From Roseococcus sp. (lineage in GTDB: Bacteria > Pseudomonadota > Alphaproteobacteria > Acetobacterales > Acetobacteraceae): a DNA stretch of 37,152 nucleotides. Positions 25,798 through 32,768 of the stretch are shown here, in pieces. The position numbers and the translations under genes were made by a program. Within the stretch, counting starts at the first letter, position 1. Every line of letters begins with the position of its first letter. The stretch covers positions 1 to 37,152 of the forward strand of contig NZ_JAIEQY010000015.1 of assembly GCF_019747315.1 (NCBI RefSeq). Direction: 5' to 3'. The notes under the pieces were generated by a model, which did no database searches, was not told where the DNA came from, and saw nothing but the letters and a program-made list of their open reading frames with translations.

Positions 25798-26183
25798 GAA
25801 TCGGGGGGGTGCGGTTCGCCGCGGGGCCCTTCACCGCCCTGCCTGAGGGGGCCTTCGGCCTTTGCCTGGATCCGCACGCGCCGAACCGCGCCGAAGCGGC
25901 GATGACGCTGGATATCGTGGATTTCGGCCTGCCTGACCCGGCAGCCCTGCGGGCCGCCCTCGATGCACTGCGCGCGGCGATGGCAGCGGAGCCGGACCGG
26001 GTATTCTATGTCGGCTGCCGCGCCGGGCTGGGCCGCACCGGAACGGTGCTGGCGTGCCTCGCCGCCGAGACGGGTGTTCCCGGCGATCCCGTAGCCTGGG
26101 TGCGCGCCGCGCATGATCCCCGTGCGGTCGAGACGCCGGCGCAGGAGGAATTCGCGCGGGCCTGGCTCAGGAGTGGCAGGTGA
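25794..26183 (+). CDS. Small CX5R protein-tyrosine/dual-specificity-type phosphatase
   Basis: A 129-residue protein starting at the GTG at 25794, four-base overlap (GTGA) with pssA. The active-site loop is Cys75-RAGLG-Arg81-TG, the CX5R signature of cysteine phosphatases. DFGLPD about 30 residues earlier is a plausible general-acid (WPD-like) loop. It is short for the family and lacks an obvious membrane anchor. Its coupling to psd-pssA suggests a link to phospholipid metabolism, for example dephosphorylating a lipid intermediate as PTPMT1-type enzymes do with phosphatidylglycerophosphate; this is inference. The 3' end overlaps the convergent secreted-protein gene by 17 bases. Confidence 0.8.
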   Translation: MRIGGVRFAAGPFTALPEGAFGLCLDPHAPNRAEAAMTLDIVDFGLPDPAALRAALDALRAAMAAEPDRVFYVGCRAGLGRTGTVLACLAAETGVPGDPVAWVRAAHDPRAVETPAQEEFARAWLRSGR

Positions 26184-26514
26184 TCCTCAGCGCGTCCCGC
26201 AGGGCCTGATCCGCGGCGCGCTGCTGCGTTGTGCCGAGCGGGATGGTGATGGTCTGCCTGGGGCGGATGTTGAAGGCATAGACCGCGCCCGGCGGCGGCA
26301 TCAGCAGCGGCAGCGGGAAGTGATACGAGAAGTTGCGCGCCGCCCCACCCGCATTGAAGACCTGCAGCCGATAACTGAAGAACCCGGCCTCGGGCACCAC
26401 GACGATGGGCTGGAGCTGGAGGGCAGTCGCGCTCACGCAATTGCGGTTCGCCTGCGCCTGGGCGGCGGCGGGGAAAAGCAAAGCGGCGAGGAGGAGGGCG
26501 GGGAGATGTTTCAT
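26167..26514 (-). CDS. Small secreted protein of unknown function
   Basis: A 115-residue protein with a clear signal peptide (MKHLPALLLAALLFPAAAQA, cleavage after AQA). The mature 95 residues hold just two cysteines, one near each end (NRNCVSA and ITCHS), likely disulfide-bonded in the periplasm. The beta-rich middle contains IVVVPEAGFFSYRLQVFNAGG and FPLPLLMPPPG. No known family recognised. It lies 83 bases downstream of the beta-barrel gene on the same strand, with a strong hairpin between them. Convergent overlap with the phosphatase gene at its 3' end. Confidence 0.75.
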   Translation of the reverse strand: MKHLPALLLAALLFPAAAQAQANRNCVSATALQLQPIVVVPEAGFFSYRLQVFNAGGAARNFSYHFPLPLLMPPPGAVYAFNIRPRQTITIPLGTTQQRAADQALRDALRITCHS

Positions 26515-26557
26515 CGGATGACCGTGCGGGGCGGGAGGGGATGCGCGGACCCGGATT

Positions 26558-26585
26558 GGCCCGCCACCACGAATGGTGGCGGGCC
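26558..26585 (-). terminator. Perfect 12-bp hairpin between two secreted-protein genes
   Basis: GGCCCGCCACCA (26558-26569), loop CGAA, TGGTGGCGGGCC (26574-26585). It begins 12 bases after the stop of the beta-barrel gene on the minus strand. No T-run follows, but the 12 uninterrupted pairs make it the strongest hairpin I found in the window. It is a probable terminator or 3' mRNA stabiliser. Confidence 0.65.
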
Positions 26586-26597
26586 TTCAGGCGAGGC

Positions 26598-27893
26598 TCA
26601 GAACGCGGTGGTGAAGCCGAAGCGGAAGCCCTGGAACCCGTTATTGCCGTCCATGTAGGTGGCGGTGAAGCGGGTGGGCAGGTTGCCGCCCATGGCGACA
26701 ACAACGCCGTATTCCTGCCAGTTGTTCACGCGCGAGCGGTCACCCGTGACGTTGGTCTGCACGAAGGTCAGTCCGGCCTGCAGGGGAAGCCCGCCGCGGG
26801 TCTGGCCGATCGGGCGGGCCAGGGTGAAGCCGTTGCGGTAAAACTGGTTCTGCAGGTCATAGCGGACCGCGCTGCCGCCGTAATTGACCTCAAGGGTCTC
26901 ATAGTACGCCATGGTGTTGGTGATCGCGAGCACGTAGCTGGCGGGCAGCGCAAAGCGCAGGTCGCTGCTCAGCGAGCCACCGATCGCGCCCGACCCACGA
27001 CCATAGGCCTGCGAACCGGCGATGCCCCAGCGGATGCCGCCCGTGACATTCCACTCGTAGCCCTGGCCACTCAGCACGCGCTGGCGGACGCCGACGCCCG
27101 TCGAACCCTGGAAGAGGTCCACGCTGCTGACGCTGACCCAGCTCAATGGGGCGTCGAGGAACACTTCCGTCGCGGTGCGCGCAAAATAATAGGAGGCGCG
27201 CAGCGGGGCGCCGATTTGTTGCGTATCGGCATCGCCACCCGTGGCCAGGTTGACGTTCATACCGATGTTGAAGCGCCAGCCGCCGGTGCGCGCCTGGTTC
27301 ACACCGAGCATGCCGCCCGAGGGTGCCGAAGCGGCGAGGTAATCCGCAGCCACCATCGAGGGGAGCAGGGCCGTCGGGTTGCCGGCGACCGGGTCGGAAG
27401 TGGCGGTGGCGACTGCGCTCTGCAGAATGGTTGTTACGCTCAGCGGCGGCGCATTGCGCACCCCGGCGGGAAGGGCGGCCTGCACGTCGGCCGGCAATTG
27501 GGAAACGGGCACGCCGCTGTTGGGTTGCCCCTGGAAGAAGGCGCGAACATTGGCGACTGCGGCCGTGCTGGTGCTGTTCGGGAATGCGATCGCTGCACCG
27601 GTCGACGGATCCTGCACGACGGGGATCGTCGTTCCAGCCGGCACCACAACGTTGAACGGTGCGCCGTTCACGTTGACGGTGGACTGAACCGCCGTGCCAT
27701 CCACGTAGTTCGGAAAGGTGGCGGCCAGGTTGGGGCCGGTCAATTGGGCCAGGGCAGCGTCGAGGCTGTTGAAGTTGAGGACCTGGGTGACGCCGCCGAC
27801 CGTGGCGGTCACCTGGATCAACTGCGCCTGGGCAGCGGGAGCACCCGCCACAGCGGCAACCACGACGCTGGCATACAGGAAATTACGGCGCAT
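26598..27893 (-). CDS. Secreted, probable outer-membrane beta-barrel protein
   Basis: A 431-residue product from the ATG at 27893 (GGAG nine bases upstream; the longer frame start at 27956 was rejected). A signal peptide, MRRNFLYASVVVAAVAGAPAAQA, is followed by about 185 residues rich in Ala, Val, Thr and Asn (VGGVTQVLNFNSLDAALAQ, then VQSTVNVNG). From about residue 200 a string of alternating amphipathic beta strands runs to a C-terminal GFRFGFTTAF. The terminal Phe is the BAM recognition signature of outer-membrane barrels. It has no named family that I recognise. The N-terminal part could be a periplasmic or surface passenger-like domain. Its codon GC is visibly lower than that of its neighbours. 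Expression probably starts in the A/T-rich gap 27894-28037. Confidence 0.72.
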   Translation of the reverse strand: MRRNFLYASVVVAAVAGAPAAQAQLIQVTATVGGVTQVLNFNSLDAALAQLTGPNLAATFPNYVDGTAVQSTVNVNGAPFNVVVPAGTTIPVVQDPSTGAAIAFPNSTSTAAVANVRAFFQGQPNSGVPVSQLPADVQAALPAGVRNAPPLSVTTILQSAVATATSDPVAGNPTALLPSMVAADYLAASAPSGGMLGVNQARTGGWRFNIGMNVNLATGGDADTQQIGAPLRASYYFARTATEVFLDAPLSWVSVSSVDLFQGSTGVGVRQRVLSGQGYEWNVTGGIRWGIAGSQAYGRGSGAIGGSLSSDLRFALPASYVLAITNTMAYYETLEVNYGGSAVRYDLQNQFYRNGFTLARPIGQTRGGLPLQAGLTFVQTNVTGDRSRVNNWQEYGVVVAMGGNLPTRFTATYMDGNNGFQGFRFGFTTAF

Positions 27894-27907
27894 CAGACAT
27901 CTCCATG

Positions 27908-27926
27908 AAAAGGATTTGCACCTTTT
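27908..27926 (-). promoter_or_regulatory. Inverted repeat in the 5' leader of the beta-barrel gene
   Basis: AAAAGG (27908-27913) and CCTTTT (27921-27926) with a seven-base spacer lie just upstream of the ribosome binding site, inside the A/T-rich 144-base gap before the gene. The weak A/T stem next to the Shine-Dalgarno could form a small regulatory hairpin or be an operator. No convincing -35/-10 pair could be fixed in this gap. Confidence 0.25.
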
Positions 27927-28037
27927 TCGAGGGTTGGTTCGAGTTTCGCAATCCATGAATTCTCTATTTGGTGCTGTGGCGCCTCAGTGTTGCGTAAATG
28001 CCACGAATTTAGGCGAGGCTTGACGGCCCAATCGCAG

Positions 28038-28772
28038 TCATCTCGCGAGAATCAGCCCGATGGGCACCATCTCCGGGATCACGCGGGTCACGAAGGGGCG
28101 GAGGGTCGAATCGACCAATTCGCGGCTGGAGAGCGGGCCTACGGCCGCCAGATGAGGACGCAGCGCCTCTGCCTCGCGGTCCGCAGCCGCCAGGGCAGCC
28201 TCGCGCAGGCGCGCGATGCGCCCCATGGCGATCACGGGCGAGAGTGATGTGTAAAGCGGCGCCAGGAGTGTCGGAAAATACGCCAAATGCAAATAAAGCG
28301 TCGGGACCACCCCTTCCGCATGACCATGCAGGGCGGCGAGGGCGAGCACCTCCCGACGGGCTTTTTCCGGCAGGTCGGCGAGCCGCGGCAGCGGGGGCGG
28401 GGCGGGAAGCATGGCCGGCGGCGGCGCGGCAACCCGATCGGCCTCGCCGCGCTTGCCGCGAAGCAGCGCGGTCAGCACCACGAGGTTGCTGAGGTTCCCC
28501 CGGTTGTAGAGCCGGGCCAGCGCCGCTGCCTCCGGGCCCATCGGCAGGCGTGGCAGCGGTTCCAGGGCTGCGGCGACCCTCTCGGTCGCGGAAGGGACGA
28601 GTGGCATCAACGGCGCCACGCTCTCCCAGGCCCAGGCCAATACGCCGGGCAGGGTGGCGAAGTGGCGCCAGATCAGGTTGACCAGCGGCAGGCCATAGGC
28701 CGTGCGGAGCTGGCGGTAGATGGCATCCACCTCCGGCGGGGCATCGGCCTCGCGGATCTCCGCGAGGCTCAT
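28038..28772 (-). CDS. DehI-like (halocarboxylic acid dehalogenase family) protein
   Basis: A 244-residue soluble, nearly all-helical protein. The block starting near residue 17 (IYRQLRTAYGLPLVNLIWRHFATLPGVLAWAWESVAPL) recalls group I 2-haloacid dehalogenases of the DehI type, which also contain a pseudo-repeat. A second similar block is seen around residue 150-190 (AEGVVPTLYLHLAYFPTLLAPLY). The family is broad and many members lack proven dehalogenase activity; I could not place the catalytic Asp with certainty. The ATG at 28772 is 13 bases after the CoA-transferase stop, so the two are probably co-transcribed. The Shine-Dalgarno is poor. Function assignment is moderate only. Confidence 0.62.
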   Translation of the reverse strand: MSLAEIREADAPPEVDAIYRQLRTAYGLPLVNLIWRHFATLPGVLAWAWESVAPLMPLVPSATERVAAALEPLPRLPMGPEAAALARLYNRGNLSNLVVLTALLRGKRGEADRVAAPPPAMLPAPPPLPRLADLPEKARREVLALAALHGHAEGVVPTLYLHLAYFPTLLAPLYTSLSPVIAMGRIARLREAALAAADREAEALRPHLAAVGPLSSRELVDSTLRPFVTRVIPEMVPIGLILAR

Positions 28773-28785
28773 GAGCGAGGGGCGC

Positions 28786-30039
28786 TCACTTGCGCCGCTT
28801 CTCCACCAGGACGCCGGCGTCGTGGAGCTTCGCGATCTCCTCCTCCGAGAAGCCAAGGCGCGCCAGCACCTCCTGCGTGTGCTGCCCGAAGCGGGGCGGC
28901 GCGGCGCGGGTGCCGCCCGGCGTGCGGGAGAGCTTGATCGGCGTGCCGAGGCCGACGAAGCCGTCCTTCTCCGTCACCATCTGGCGATGTGCGGTGTGGG
29001 CCGCGGCCATGGCTTCGTCCACGCCGAGCACGGGGCCGGCCGGCAGGCCTGCCGCCAGCATGCGCTGGCAGAGGTCGTGCCCATCTTCGCCCGCGAAGCG
29101 TGCGTCGAGGATTTCGGTCAGCGCCGCCTTGTTGATGACGCGCTGGCCATTGGTGGCAAAGCGCGGATCGGTGCCGAGGCCGTCCAGCCCCAGGAAGGCG
29201 CAGAACTTGCGGAAGGTGGGGTCATTGCCGCAGCCGACGAAGATTTCGCAGGTGCGGGTCGTGAACTTGGCATAGGGGGCCAGGTTCGGGTGGGGATTGC
29301 CGGTGGCGATGGGGCGCTTGCCATTGAGGAAGAAATTGGCGGCGTGCGGGTGCAGCAGCGCCATGCCGCAATCATGCAGCGTCATGTCGCAATATTGGCC
29401 GCGGCCGGATTTCTCACGCTCCACCACGGCCATCAGGATGGCGATGGCGCTGAACAGCCCGGTCGCGATGTCCACAATCGGCGTGCCAAGGCGCGTCGGC
29501 CCGGAATCCGCCGTGCCATTGATCGACATGAGGCCCACCATGGCCTGCAGGATGGCGTCATAGCCCGGGAAACCGCCGAGCGGCCCGGTGCCGCCAAAGC
29601 CCGAGACGCGGCAATGGATCAGGCGGGGGAAGCGCTTCGAGAGCACTTCCTCATAGCCCAGGCCCCATTTCTCCATGCTGCCCGGCTTGAAATTCTCGAC
29701 CAGGATATCGGCGCCTTCCAGCAGGCGCAGCAGCACTTCACGCCCCTCGGGCTTGCTGAGATCGAGTCCGACCGACCGCTTGTTGCGGTTCACGCCGACG
29801 AAATAGCTGGCATCGCCATCCGCGTTGAAGGGGGGGCCCCAATCGCGCACCTCGTCGCCCTGGGGCGGCTCCAGCTTGATGACCTCGGCGCCGTGGTCGC
29901 TCAGGATCATGGTGCAGTAGGGGCCGCCCAGCACGCGGGTGAGATCCACCACGCGCAGGCCGGAGAGGGCGCCAGGGCCGGTCGCCTGGCCCGCGCCGGC
30001 CGGCACGGAAGCTGTATTGGCTGGCATGTCCATCGGCAT
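28786..30039 (-). CDS. CaiB/BaiF family (family III) CoA-transferase
   Basis: A 417-residue enzyme that moves CoA between carboxylic acids. Seen: LSGLRVVDLTRVLGGPYCTMILSDHGAEVIKLE, then NRNKRSVGLDL, VENFKPG, and the catalytic Asp in FPGYDAILQAM, all diagnostic of family III. A Pro/Ala-rich N-terminal 22 residues precede the core. GGGAGATGA sits directly upstream of the ATG at 30039, supporting this start over the ATG two codons later. It is followed by a DehI-like gene in the same operon. The acid substrate is unknown; formyl-, mesaconyl- or succinyl-CoA-type transfers are all possible for the family. Confidence 0.93.
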   Translation of the reverse strand: MPMDMPANTASVPAGAGQATGPGALSGLRVVDLTRVLGGPYCTMILSDHGAEVIKLEPPQGDEVRDWGPPFNADGDASYFVGVNRNKRSVGLDLSKPEGREVLLRLLEGADILVENFKPGSMEKWGLGYEEVLSKRFPRLIHCRVSGFGGTGPLGGFPGYDAILQAMVGLMSINGTADSGPTRLGTPIVDIATGLFSAIAILMAVVEREKSGRGQYCDMTLHDCGMALLHPHAANFFLNGKRPIATGNPHPNLAPYAKFTTRTCEIFVGCGNDPTFRKFCAFLGLDGLGTDPRFATNGQRVINKAALTEILDARFAGEDGHDLCQRMLAAGLPAGPVLGVDEAMAAAHTAHRQMVTEKDGFVGLGTPIKLSRTPGGTRAAPPRFGQHTQEVLARLGFSEEEIAKLHDAGVLVEKRRK

Positions 30040-30113
30040 TCATCTCCCTGTCGCGGCCGCAAGATGCGCCAGCGAAGCGGTTTTGTCGAACCTGCACGGC
30101 ATGCACGCATAGG

Positions 30114-30142
30114 TTGAAAATAAACCAGAGGTTAACTAACTT
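30114..30142 (+). promoter_or_regulatory. Candidate promoter in the divergent gap before the PQQ dehydrogenase
   Basis: TTGAAA (30114-30119), 17-base spacer, TAACTT (30137-30142), about 75 bases upstream of the dehydrogenase start in the most A/T-rich part of the 176-base divergent gap. The reverse strand also offers TTAACC-17-CTATGC for the CoA-transferase operon in the same bases. Both are weak matches. Confidence 0.3.
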
Positions 30143-30215
30143 GTGGCTGCGGCGCCGACAACGCTCCCCGTCAGGGAGGGGCGAGGAGCCGGGTCACAGC
30201 CATGGGAGAAACAAC

Positions 30216-31412
30216 ATGAAACGGCGTGTTTTCGCATCCGCGACGGTCGCGGCGGGGCTTTTGCCGCGCCTGGCCTCGGCCCAGACCACCCCCGCGCCTT
30301 TCCAGGCCGCGGGTGACCCGCCGCTGAACCTTACCTATCGCCAGGTGGCAGTGGCCGAGGGGTTGGAGCATCCCTGGTCCATCGCCTGGCTGCCCGATGG
30401 CACCGCGCTGGTGACCGAGCGCCCGGGCCGGTTGCGCGCCATACGCGGCGGGCGGCTCGACCCCACGCCGATCGCCGGCACGCCGCCCGTGCTGGTGGCG
30501 GCCGAGCGCGGCCTGGTCTTCCAGTCCGGCCTCTTCGAGGTCTCGCCCCATCCGAATTTCGCGCAGAACCGGATGATCTACCTGAGCTATGCCCATGGCA
30601 CGGCGCAGGACAACCGGTTGCGGCTGGCCCGCGCCACGCTGGACGGCAATGCGCTGACCAACCTTCAGGTCATCTTCGAGGTGAGCCAGGGCAAGCCGGA
30701 CTTCCAGCATTATGGCGGCAAGATCCTCTGGCTGCCCGATGGCACGCTGCTGCTGAGCGTGGGCGATGGCGGCAACCCGCCCGTCGCCATCGAGGGCGGG
30801 CTGGCGCGGCTCCAGTCGCAACGGCTGGAGAGCCATATCGGCAAGATCCTGCGCCTGCGCGAAGATGGCACGGCACCGCCCGACAATCCCTTCGTCGGCC
30901 GCGCGGGCGCCCGGCCCGAAGTCTTCTCGATGGGCCATCGCCACATCCAGGGCCTGGCGCGCCACCCGGATGGCCGCATCTTCGCGACCGAGCACGGGCC
31001 GCTCGGTGGTGATGAACTGAACCTGATCCGCCCCGGGCAAAATTACGGCTGGCCGCAGGTGGGCTGGGGCCGCGATTATGCGGGGGGCACGCCGGTCGGC
31101 ACCGGGCAGCGCTCGGGCGCGGGCTTCGTGGACCCGGTGCTGGTCTGGTACCCCTCGGTCATCGGCGCCTCGGGGCTGATGATCTACACGGGCGCCCGCT
31201 TCCCGGAATGGCGCGGCTCGATCTTCGCCGGCGGCCTGGCCACCCAGGATGTGCGGCGGACGGTGCTGGGGGCCAATGGCGAGGTGACGCTGCATGAGAG
31301 CCTGCGCATCGGCCAGCGCGTGCGCGATGTGCGGGAGGGGCCGGATGGCCTGGTCTATGTGCTGACGGACGAGATCCATGGCCGGGTCTTCCGGCTGGAG
31401 CCTGGCACCTAG
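30216..31412 (+). CDS. PQQ-dependent aldose sugar dehydrogenase (YliI/Asd-type), periplasmic
   Basis: A 398-residue six-bladed beta-propeller quinoprotein that oxidises aldose sugars in the periplasm and feeds electrons to the respiratory chain. Signal peptide MKRRVFASATVAAGLLPRLASA. Family blocks follow in order: GLEHPWSIAWLPDGTALVTER (catalytic-base region), KILWLPDGTLLLSVGDGG, SHIGKILRLREDG, SMGHRHIQGLA, EHGPLGGDELNLI and NYGWP (calcium and PQQ pocket), and a final EIHGRVFRLEPG. The ATG at 30216 has GGGAGAAAC upstream; an in-frame start at 30114 overlaps the promoter region and would bury the signal peptide. Stands alone between a divergent CoA-transferase and a convergent nitrile-hydratase-like operon. 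Confidence 0.93.
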   Translation: MKRRVFASATVAAGLLPRLASAQTTPAPFQAAGDPPLNLTYRQVAVAEGLEHPWSIAWLPDGTALVTERPGRLRAIRGGRLDPTPIAGTPPVLVAAERGLVFQSGLFEVSPHPNFAQNRMIYLSYAHGTAQDNRLRLARATLDGNALTNLQVIFEVSQGKPDFQHYGGKILWLPDGTLLLSVGDGGNPPVAIEGGLARLQSQRLESHIGKILRLREDGTAPPDNPFVGRAGARPEVFSMGHRHIQGLARHPDGRIFATEHGPLGGDELNLIRPGQNYGWPQVGWGRDYAGGTPVGTGQRSGAGFVDPVLVWYPSVIGASGLMIYTGARFPEWRGSIFAGGLATQDVRRTVLGANGEVTLHESLRIGQRVRDVREGPDGLVYVLTDEIHGRVFRLEPGT

Positions 31413-31445
31413 CTTCGGAGCGCCGGGGCGGCGGACCTGCCCCGG

Positions 31446-31470
31446 CCCTGCCAGGCAGGGGCTTCTTCGC
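31446..31470. terminator. Candidate hairpin between convergent genes
   Basis: CCCTG (31446-31450) and CAGGG (31456-31460) form a short stem followed by GCTTCTTCGCCTT in the 59-base gap between the convergent PQQ dehydrogenase and nitrile-hydratase-family genes. It could end the plus-strand transcript. Confidence 0.35.
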
Positions 31471-31471
31471 C

Positions 31472-32128
31472 TTACGCGACAGGATTAACGACGGCCGTGC
31501 CCACCAGCATGTGGCGCGTGACGAGCGGAATCAGTTCCTCCACCGGCCGCGCCGCGGCATCCGGCGGTGCCATCGGAAGCACCAGATAACGCATGTCGGC
31601 GTTGGAATCATGCACCCTGACTTCGACCTCCGCCGGCAGATCCAGCCCGAATTCGGCCAGCACCCGGCGCGGCTCGCGCACGGTGCGCGCGCGGTAGTTC
31701 TTCGAGATGTACCACCAGGGGGGCTGCCCCAGCAGGGAGCGCGGGTAGCAGGAGCACAGCGTGCAGACGATGACGTTGTGCAGCGAAGGCGTGTTCTGAA
31801 CGACGACGAGCTTGGCTTCCTTGATCTTGAAGCCGAGCTCCGCGGCCGCCTTGGATCCATCTTCGACCAGGCGCTGCGCATAGGCCTCGTCGCGCCAGGC
31901 CTGGGCCACGATGCGGGCACCCCAGGTGACGTTGGGCGCCTCAAGGGCCGCGATCACGCGGTCCGTATCGGCCTGCGCGAGCAGGTGCTTCTCCAGCAGG
32001 ATCTTGTGCAGCGCCTCGGTCATCAGCGCGTAGTATTCGGCGCCGTGATGGCCCTCCACCACAGGCCGGTTCGGGTCGATGGCATCGGCCGAGAAGCGGC
32101 TGGGCGGGACGTTGGAGGGAATGGGCAT
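31472..32128 (-). CDS. Nitrile hydratase alpha / thiocyanate hydrolase gamma-like metal subunit
   Basis: A 218-residue subunit with the metal-claw motif Cys122-Thr-Leu-Cys125-Ser-Cys127. Thr in the second position is the mark of cobalt-type enzymes (iron types have Ser). The two inner cysteines would be oxidised to sulfinic and sulfenic acids. After the claw it reads CYPRSLLGQPPWWY, NYRARTVREPRRVLAEFGLDLP and VRVHDSNADMRYLVLP. From memory CYPR and LGQ resemble thiocyanate hydrolase gamma (ScnC) more than classical nitrile hydratases (CYPWPVLGLPP). The ATG at 32128 overlaps the preceding TGA by one base; a six-codon longer frame start is inside the upstream gene. Last gene of the ABC-transporter operon. 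Hydration of a nitrile or thiocyanate-like compound is expected; substrate unknown. Confidence 0.88.
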   Translation of the reverse strand: MPIPSNVPPSRFSADAIDPNRPVVEGHHGAEYYALMTEALHKILLEKHLLAQADTDRVIAALEAPNVTWGARIVAQAWRDEAYAQRLVEDGSKAAAELGFKIKEAKLVVVQNTPSLHNVIVCTLCSCYPRSLLGQPPWWYISKNYRARTVREPRRVLAEFGLDLPAEVEVRVHDSNADMRYLVLPMAPPDAAARPVEELIPLVTRHMLVGTAVVNPVA

Positions 32129-32409
32129 CAGGCGGGCGCCAGCCAATGTTCGTAGACTTCGATCTCCAGCGTGTCGTGCCCCGGCCCGCCATAATCGGGC
32201 CAGAGGTGGTCCTGCCGGAAATTCACGCGGTAGAGGTCAATGGGCGGCAGGCCCGGGCGGCCATGGCCCAGTTCCTCGGGGTTCGGATAGGCGCCGCAAT
32301 GCCGCTCCACCACGCCGGTCTTGTCGCGGACGAAGAAGGGGATGCGGACATGGCCGGGCTTGTGCAGATCGAGCACGCGGACCGTGTCTCCGGGCCTGAA
32401 GCGCGGCAT
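32128..32409 (-). CDS. Nitrile hydratase beta C-terminal-domain-like subunit (ScnA-like)
   Basis: A 93-residue protein equal to just the C-terminal SH3-like barrel of nitrile hydratase beta subunits: FRPGDTVRVLDLHKPGHVRIPFFVRDKTGVVERHCGAYPNPEELGHGR, then LYRVNFRQDHLWPDYGGPGHDTLEIEVYEHWL. In ordinary nitrile hydratases this domain is fused behind a helical N-terminal domain. Here that other half is a separate gene. Start chosen at the ATG at 32409, two bases after the preceding stop, because CGGAG lies about eight bases before it; a TTG at 32415 would leave only two bases to the Shine-Dalgarno. The last base overlaps the alpha-subunit start. Both split halves look intact, so this is not a frameshifted pseudogene. 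Confidence 0.85.
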   Translation of the reverse strand: MPRFRPGDTVRVLDLHKPGHVRIPFFVRDKTGVVERHCGAYPNPEELGHGRPGLPPIDLYRVNFRQDHLWPDYGGPGHDTLEIEVYEHWLAPA

Positions 32410-32411
32410 CG

Positions 32412-32768
32412 TCAAAGCTCCGACACGGTCTTGGCGGCATGGTCCACGCGCTGGCCGCGGCCGGCCGCCAGCGCGTCCATCCGGGCCAGCACCTCGGCGC
32501 GCTCGACCAGGCCCTTTTCGTCCAGCAGCAGGGTCAGCGCCTCGGCGCGGCGTTCGTAGAAGCCCAGCGTCTCGTAGAGCGGCTCGCCGAAGCTTTCGAA
32601 GGCGCGGCGGATCTCATCGAGCGAGACGCAGCGATCCTTCTGCTCCAGCGCGCCGCGAATGGCCTCGGAGAGCTTCTGCCAGGGGGCGAAGGGGTGCTCA
32701 TCCTGCTGGATCGGCCCGCCCGGAAGGCCGCCAATGTCGTGATATCCGCGATAGGGTGGTTCGCTCAT
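32412..32768 (-). CDS. Nitrile hydratase beta N-terminal-domain-like subunit (ScnB-like)
   Basis: A 118-residue helical protein matching the N-terminal half of nitrile hydratase beta. It opens with YRGYHDIGG (His10-Asp11-Ile-Gly-Gly, the signature start of beta subunits). It continues with the Pro-Trp 'HPFAPWQKLSEAI' segment and ends in FYERRAEALTLLLDEKGLVERAEVLARMDAL, which corresponds to the 'YYERY...LMVEKG' helix of the family. The ATG at 32768 follows the ATPase stop codon with no base between. It could alternatively be an activator-type accessory protein, since those share this fold, but the HDIGG start and the adjacent free C-terminal domain favour a true split beta subunit, as in thiocyanate hydrolase. 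Confidence 0.8.
   Translation of the reverse strand: MSEPPYRGYHDIGGLPGGPIQQDEHPFAPWQKLSEAIRGALEQKDRCVSLDEIRRAFESFGEPLYETLGFYERRAEALTLLLDEKGLVERAEVLARMDALAAGRGQRVDHAAKTVSEL

Noticed and set aside
26541..27908. 455-codon plus-strand frame opposite the beta-barrel gene
   Set aside because: The minus-strand frame has a signal peptide, ribosome site and barrel strands ending in Phe; the plus frame has none of these.
28720..30117. 465-codon plus-strand frame across the CoA-transferase
   Set aside because: Shadow of the CaiB/BaiF gene, which has all family motifs on the minus strand.
32128..32768. Frameshifted nitrile hydratase beta pseudogene
   Set aside because: Each half is a complete domain with its own start and ribosome site, the order matches scnB-scnA-scnC, and the alpha gene is intact, so a natural split is more likely than decay.
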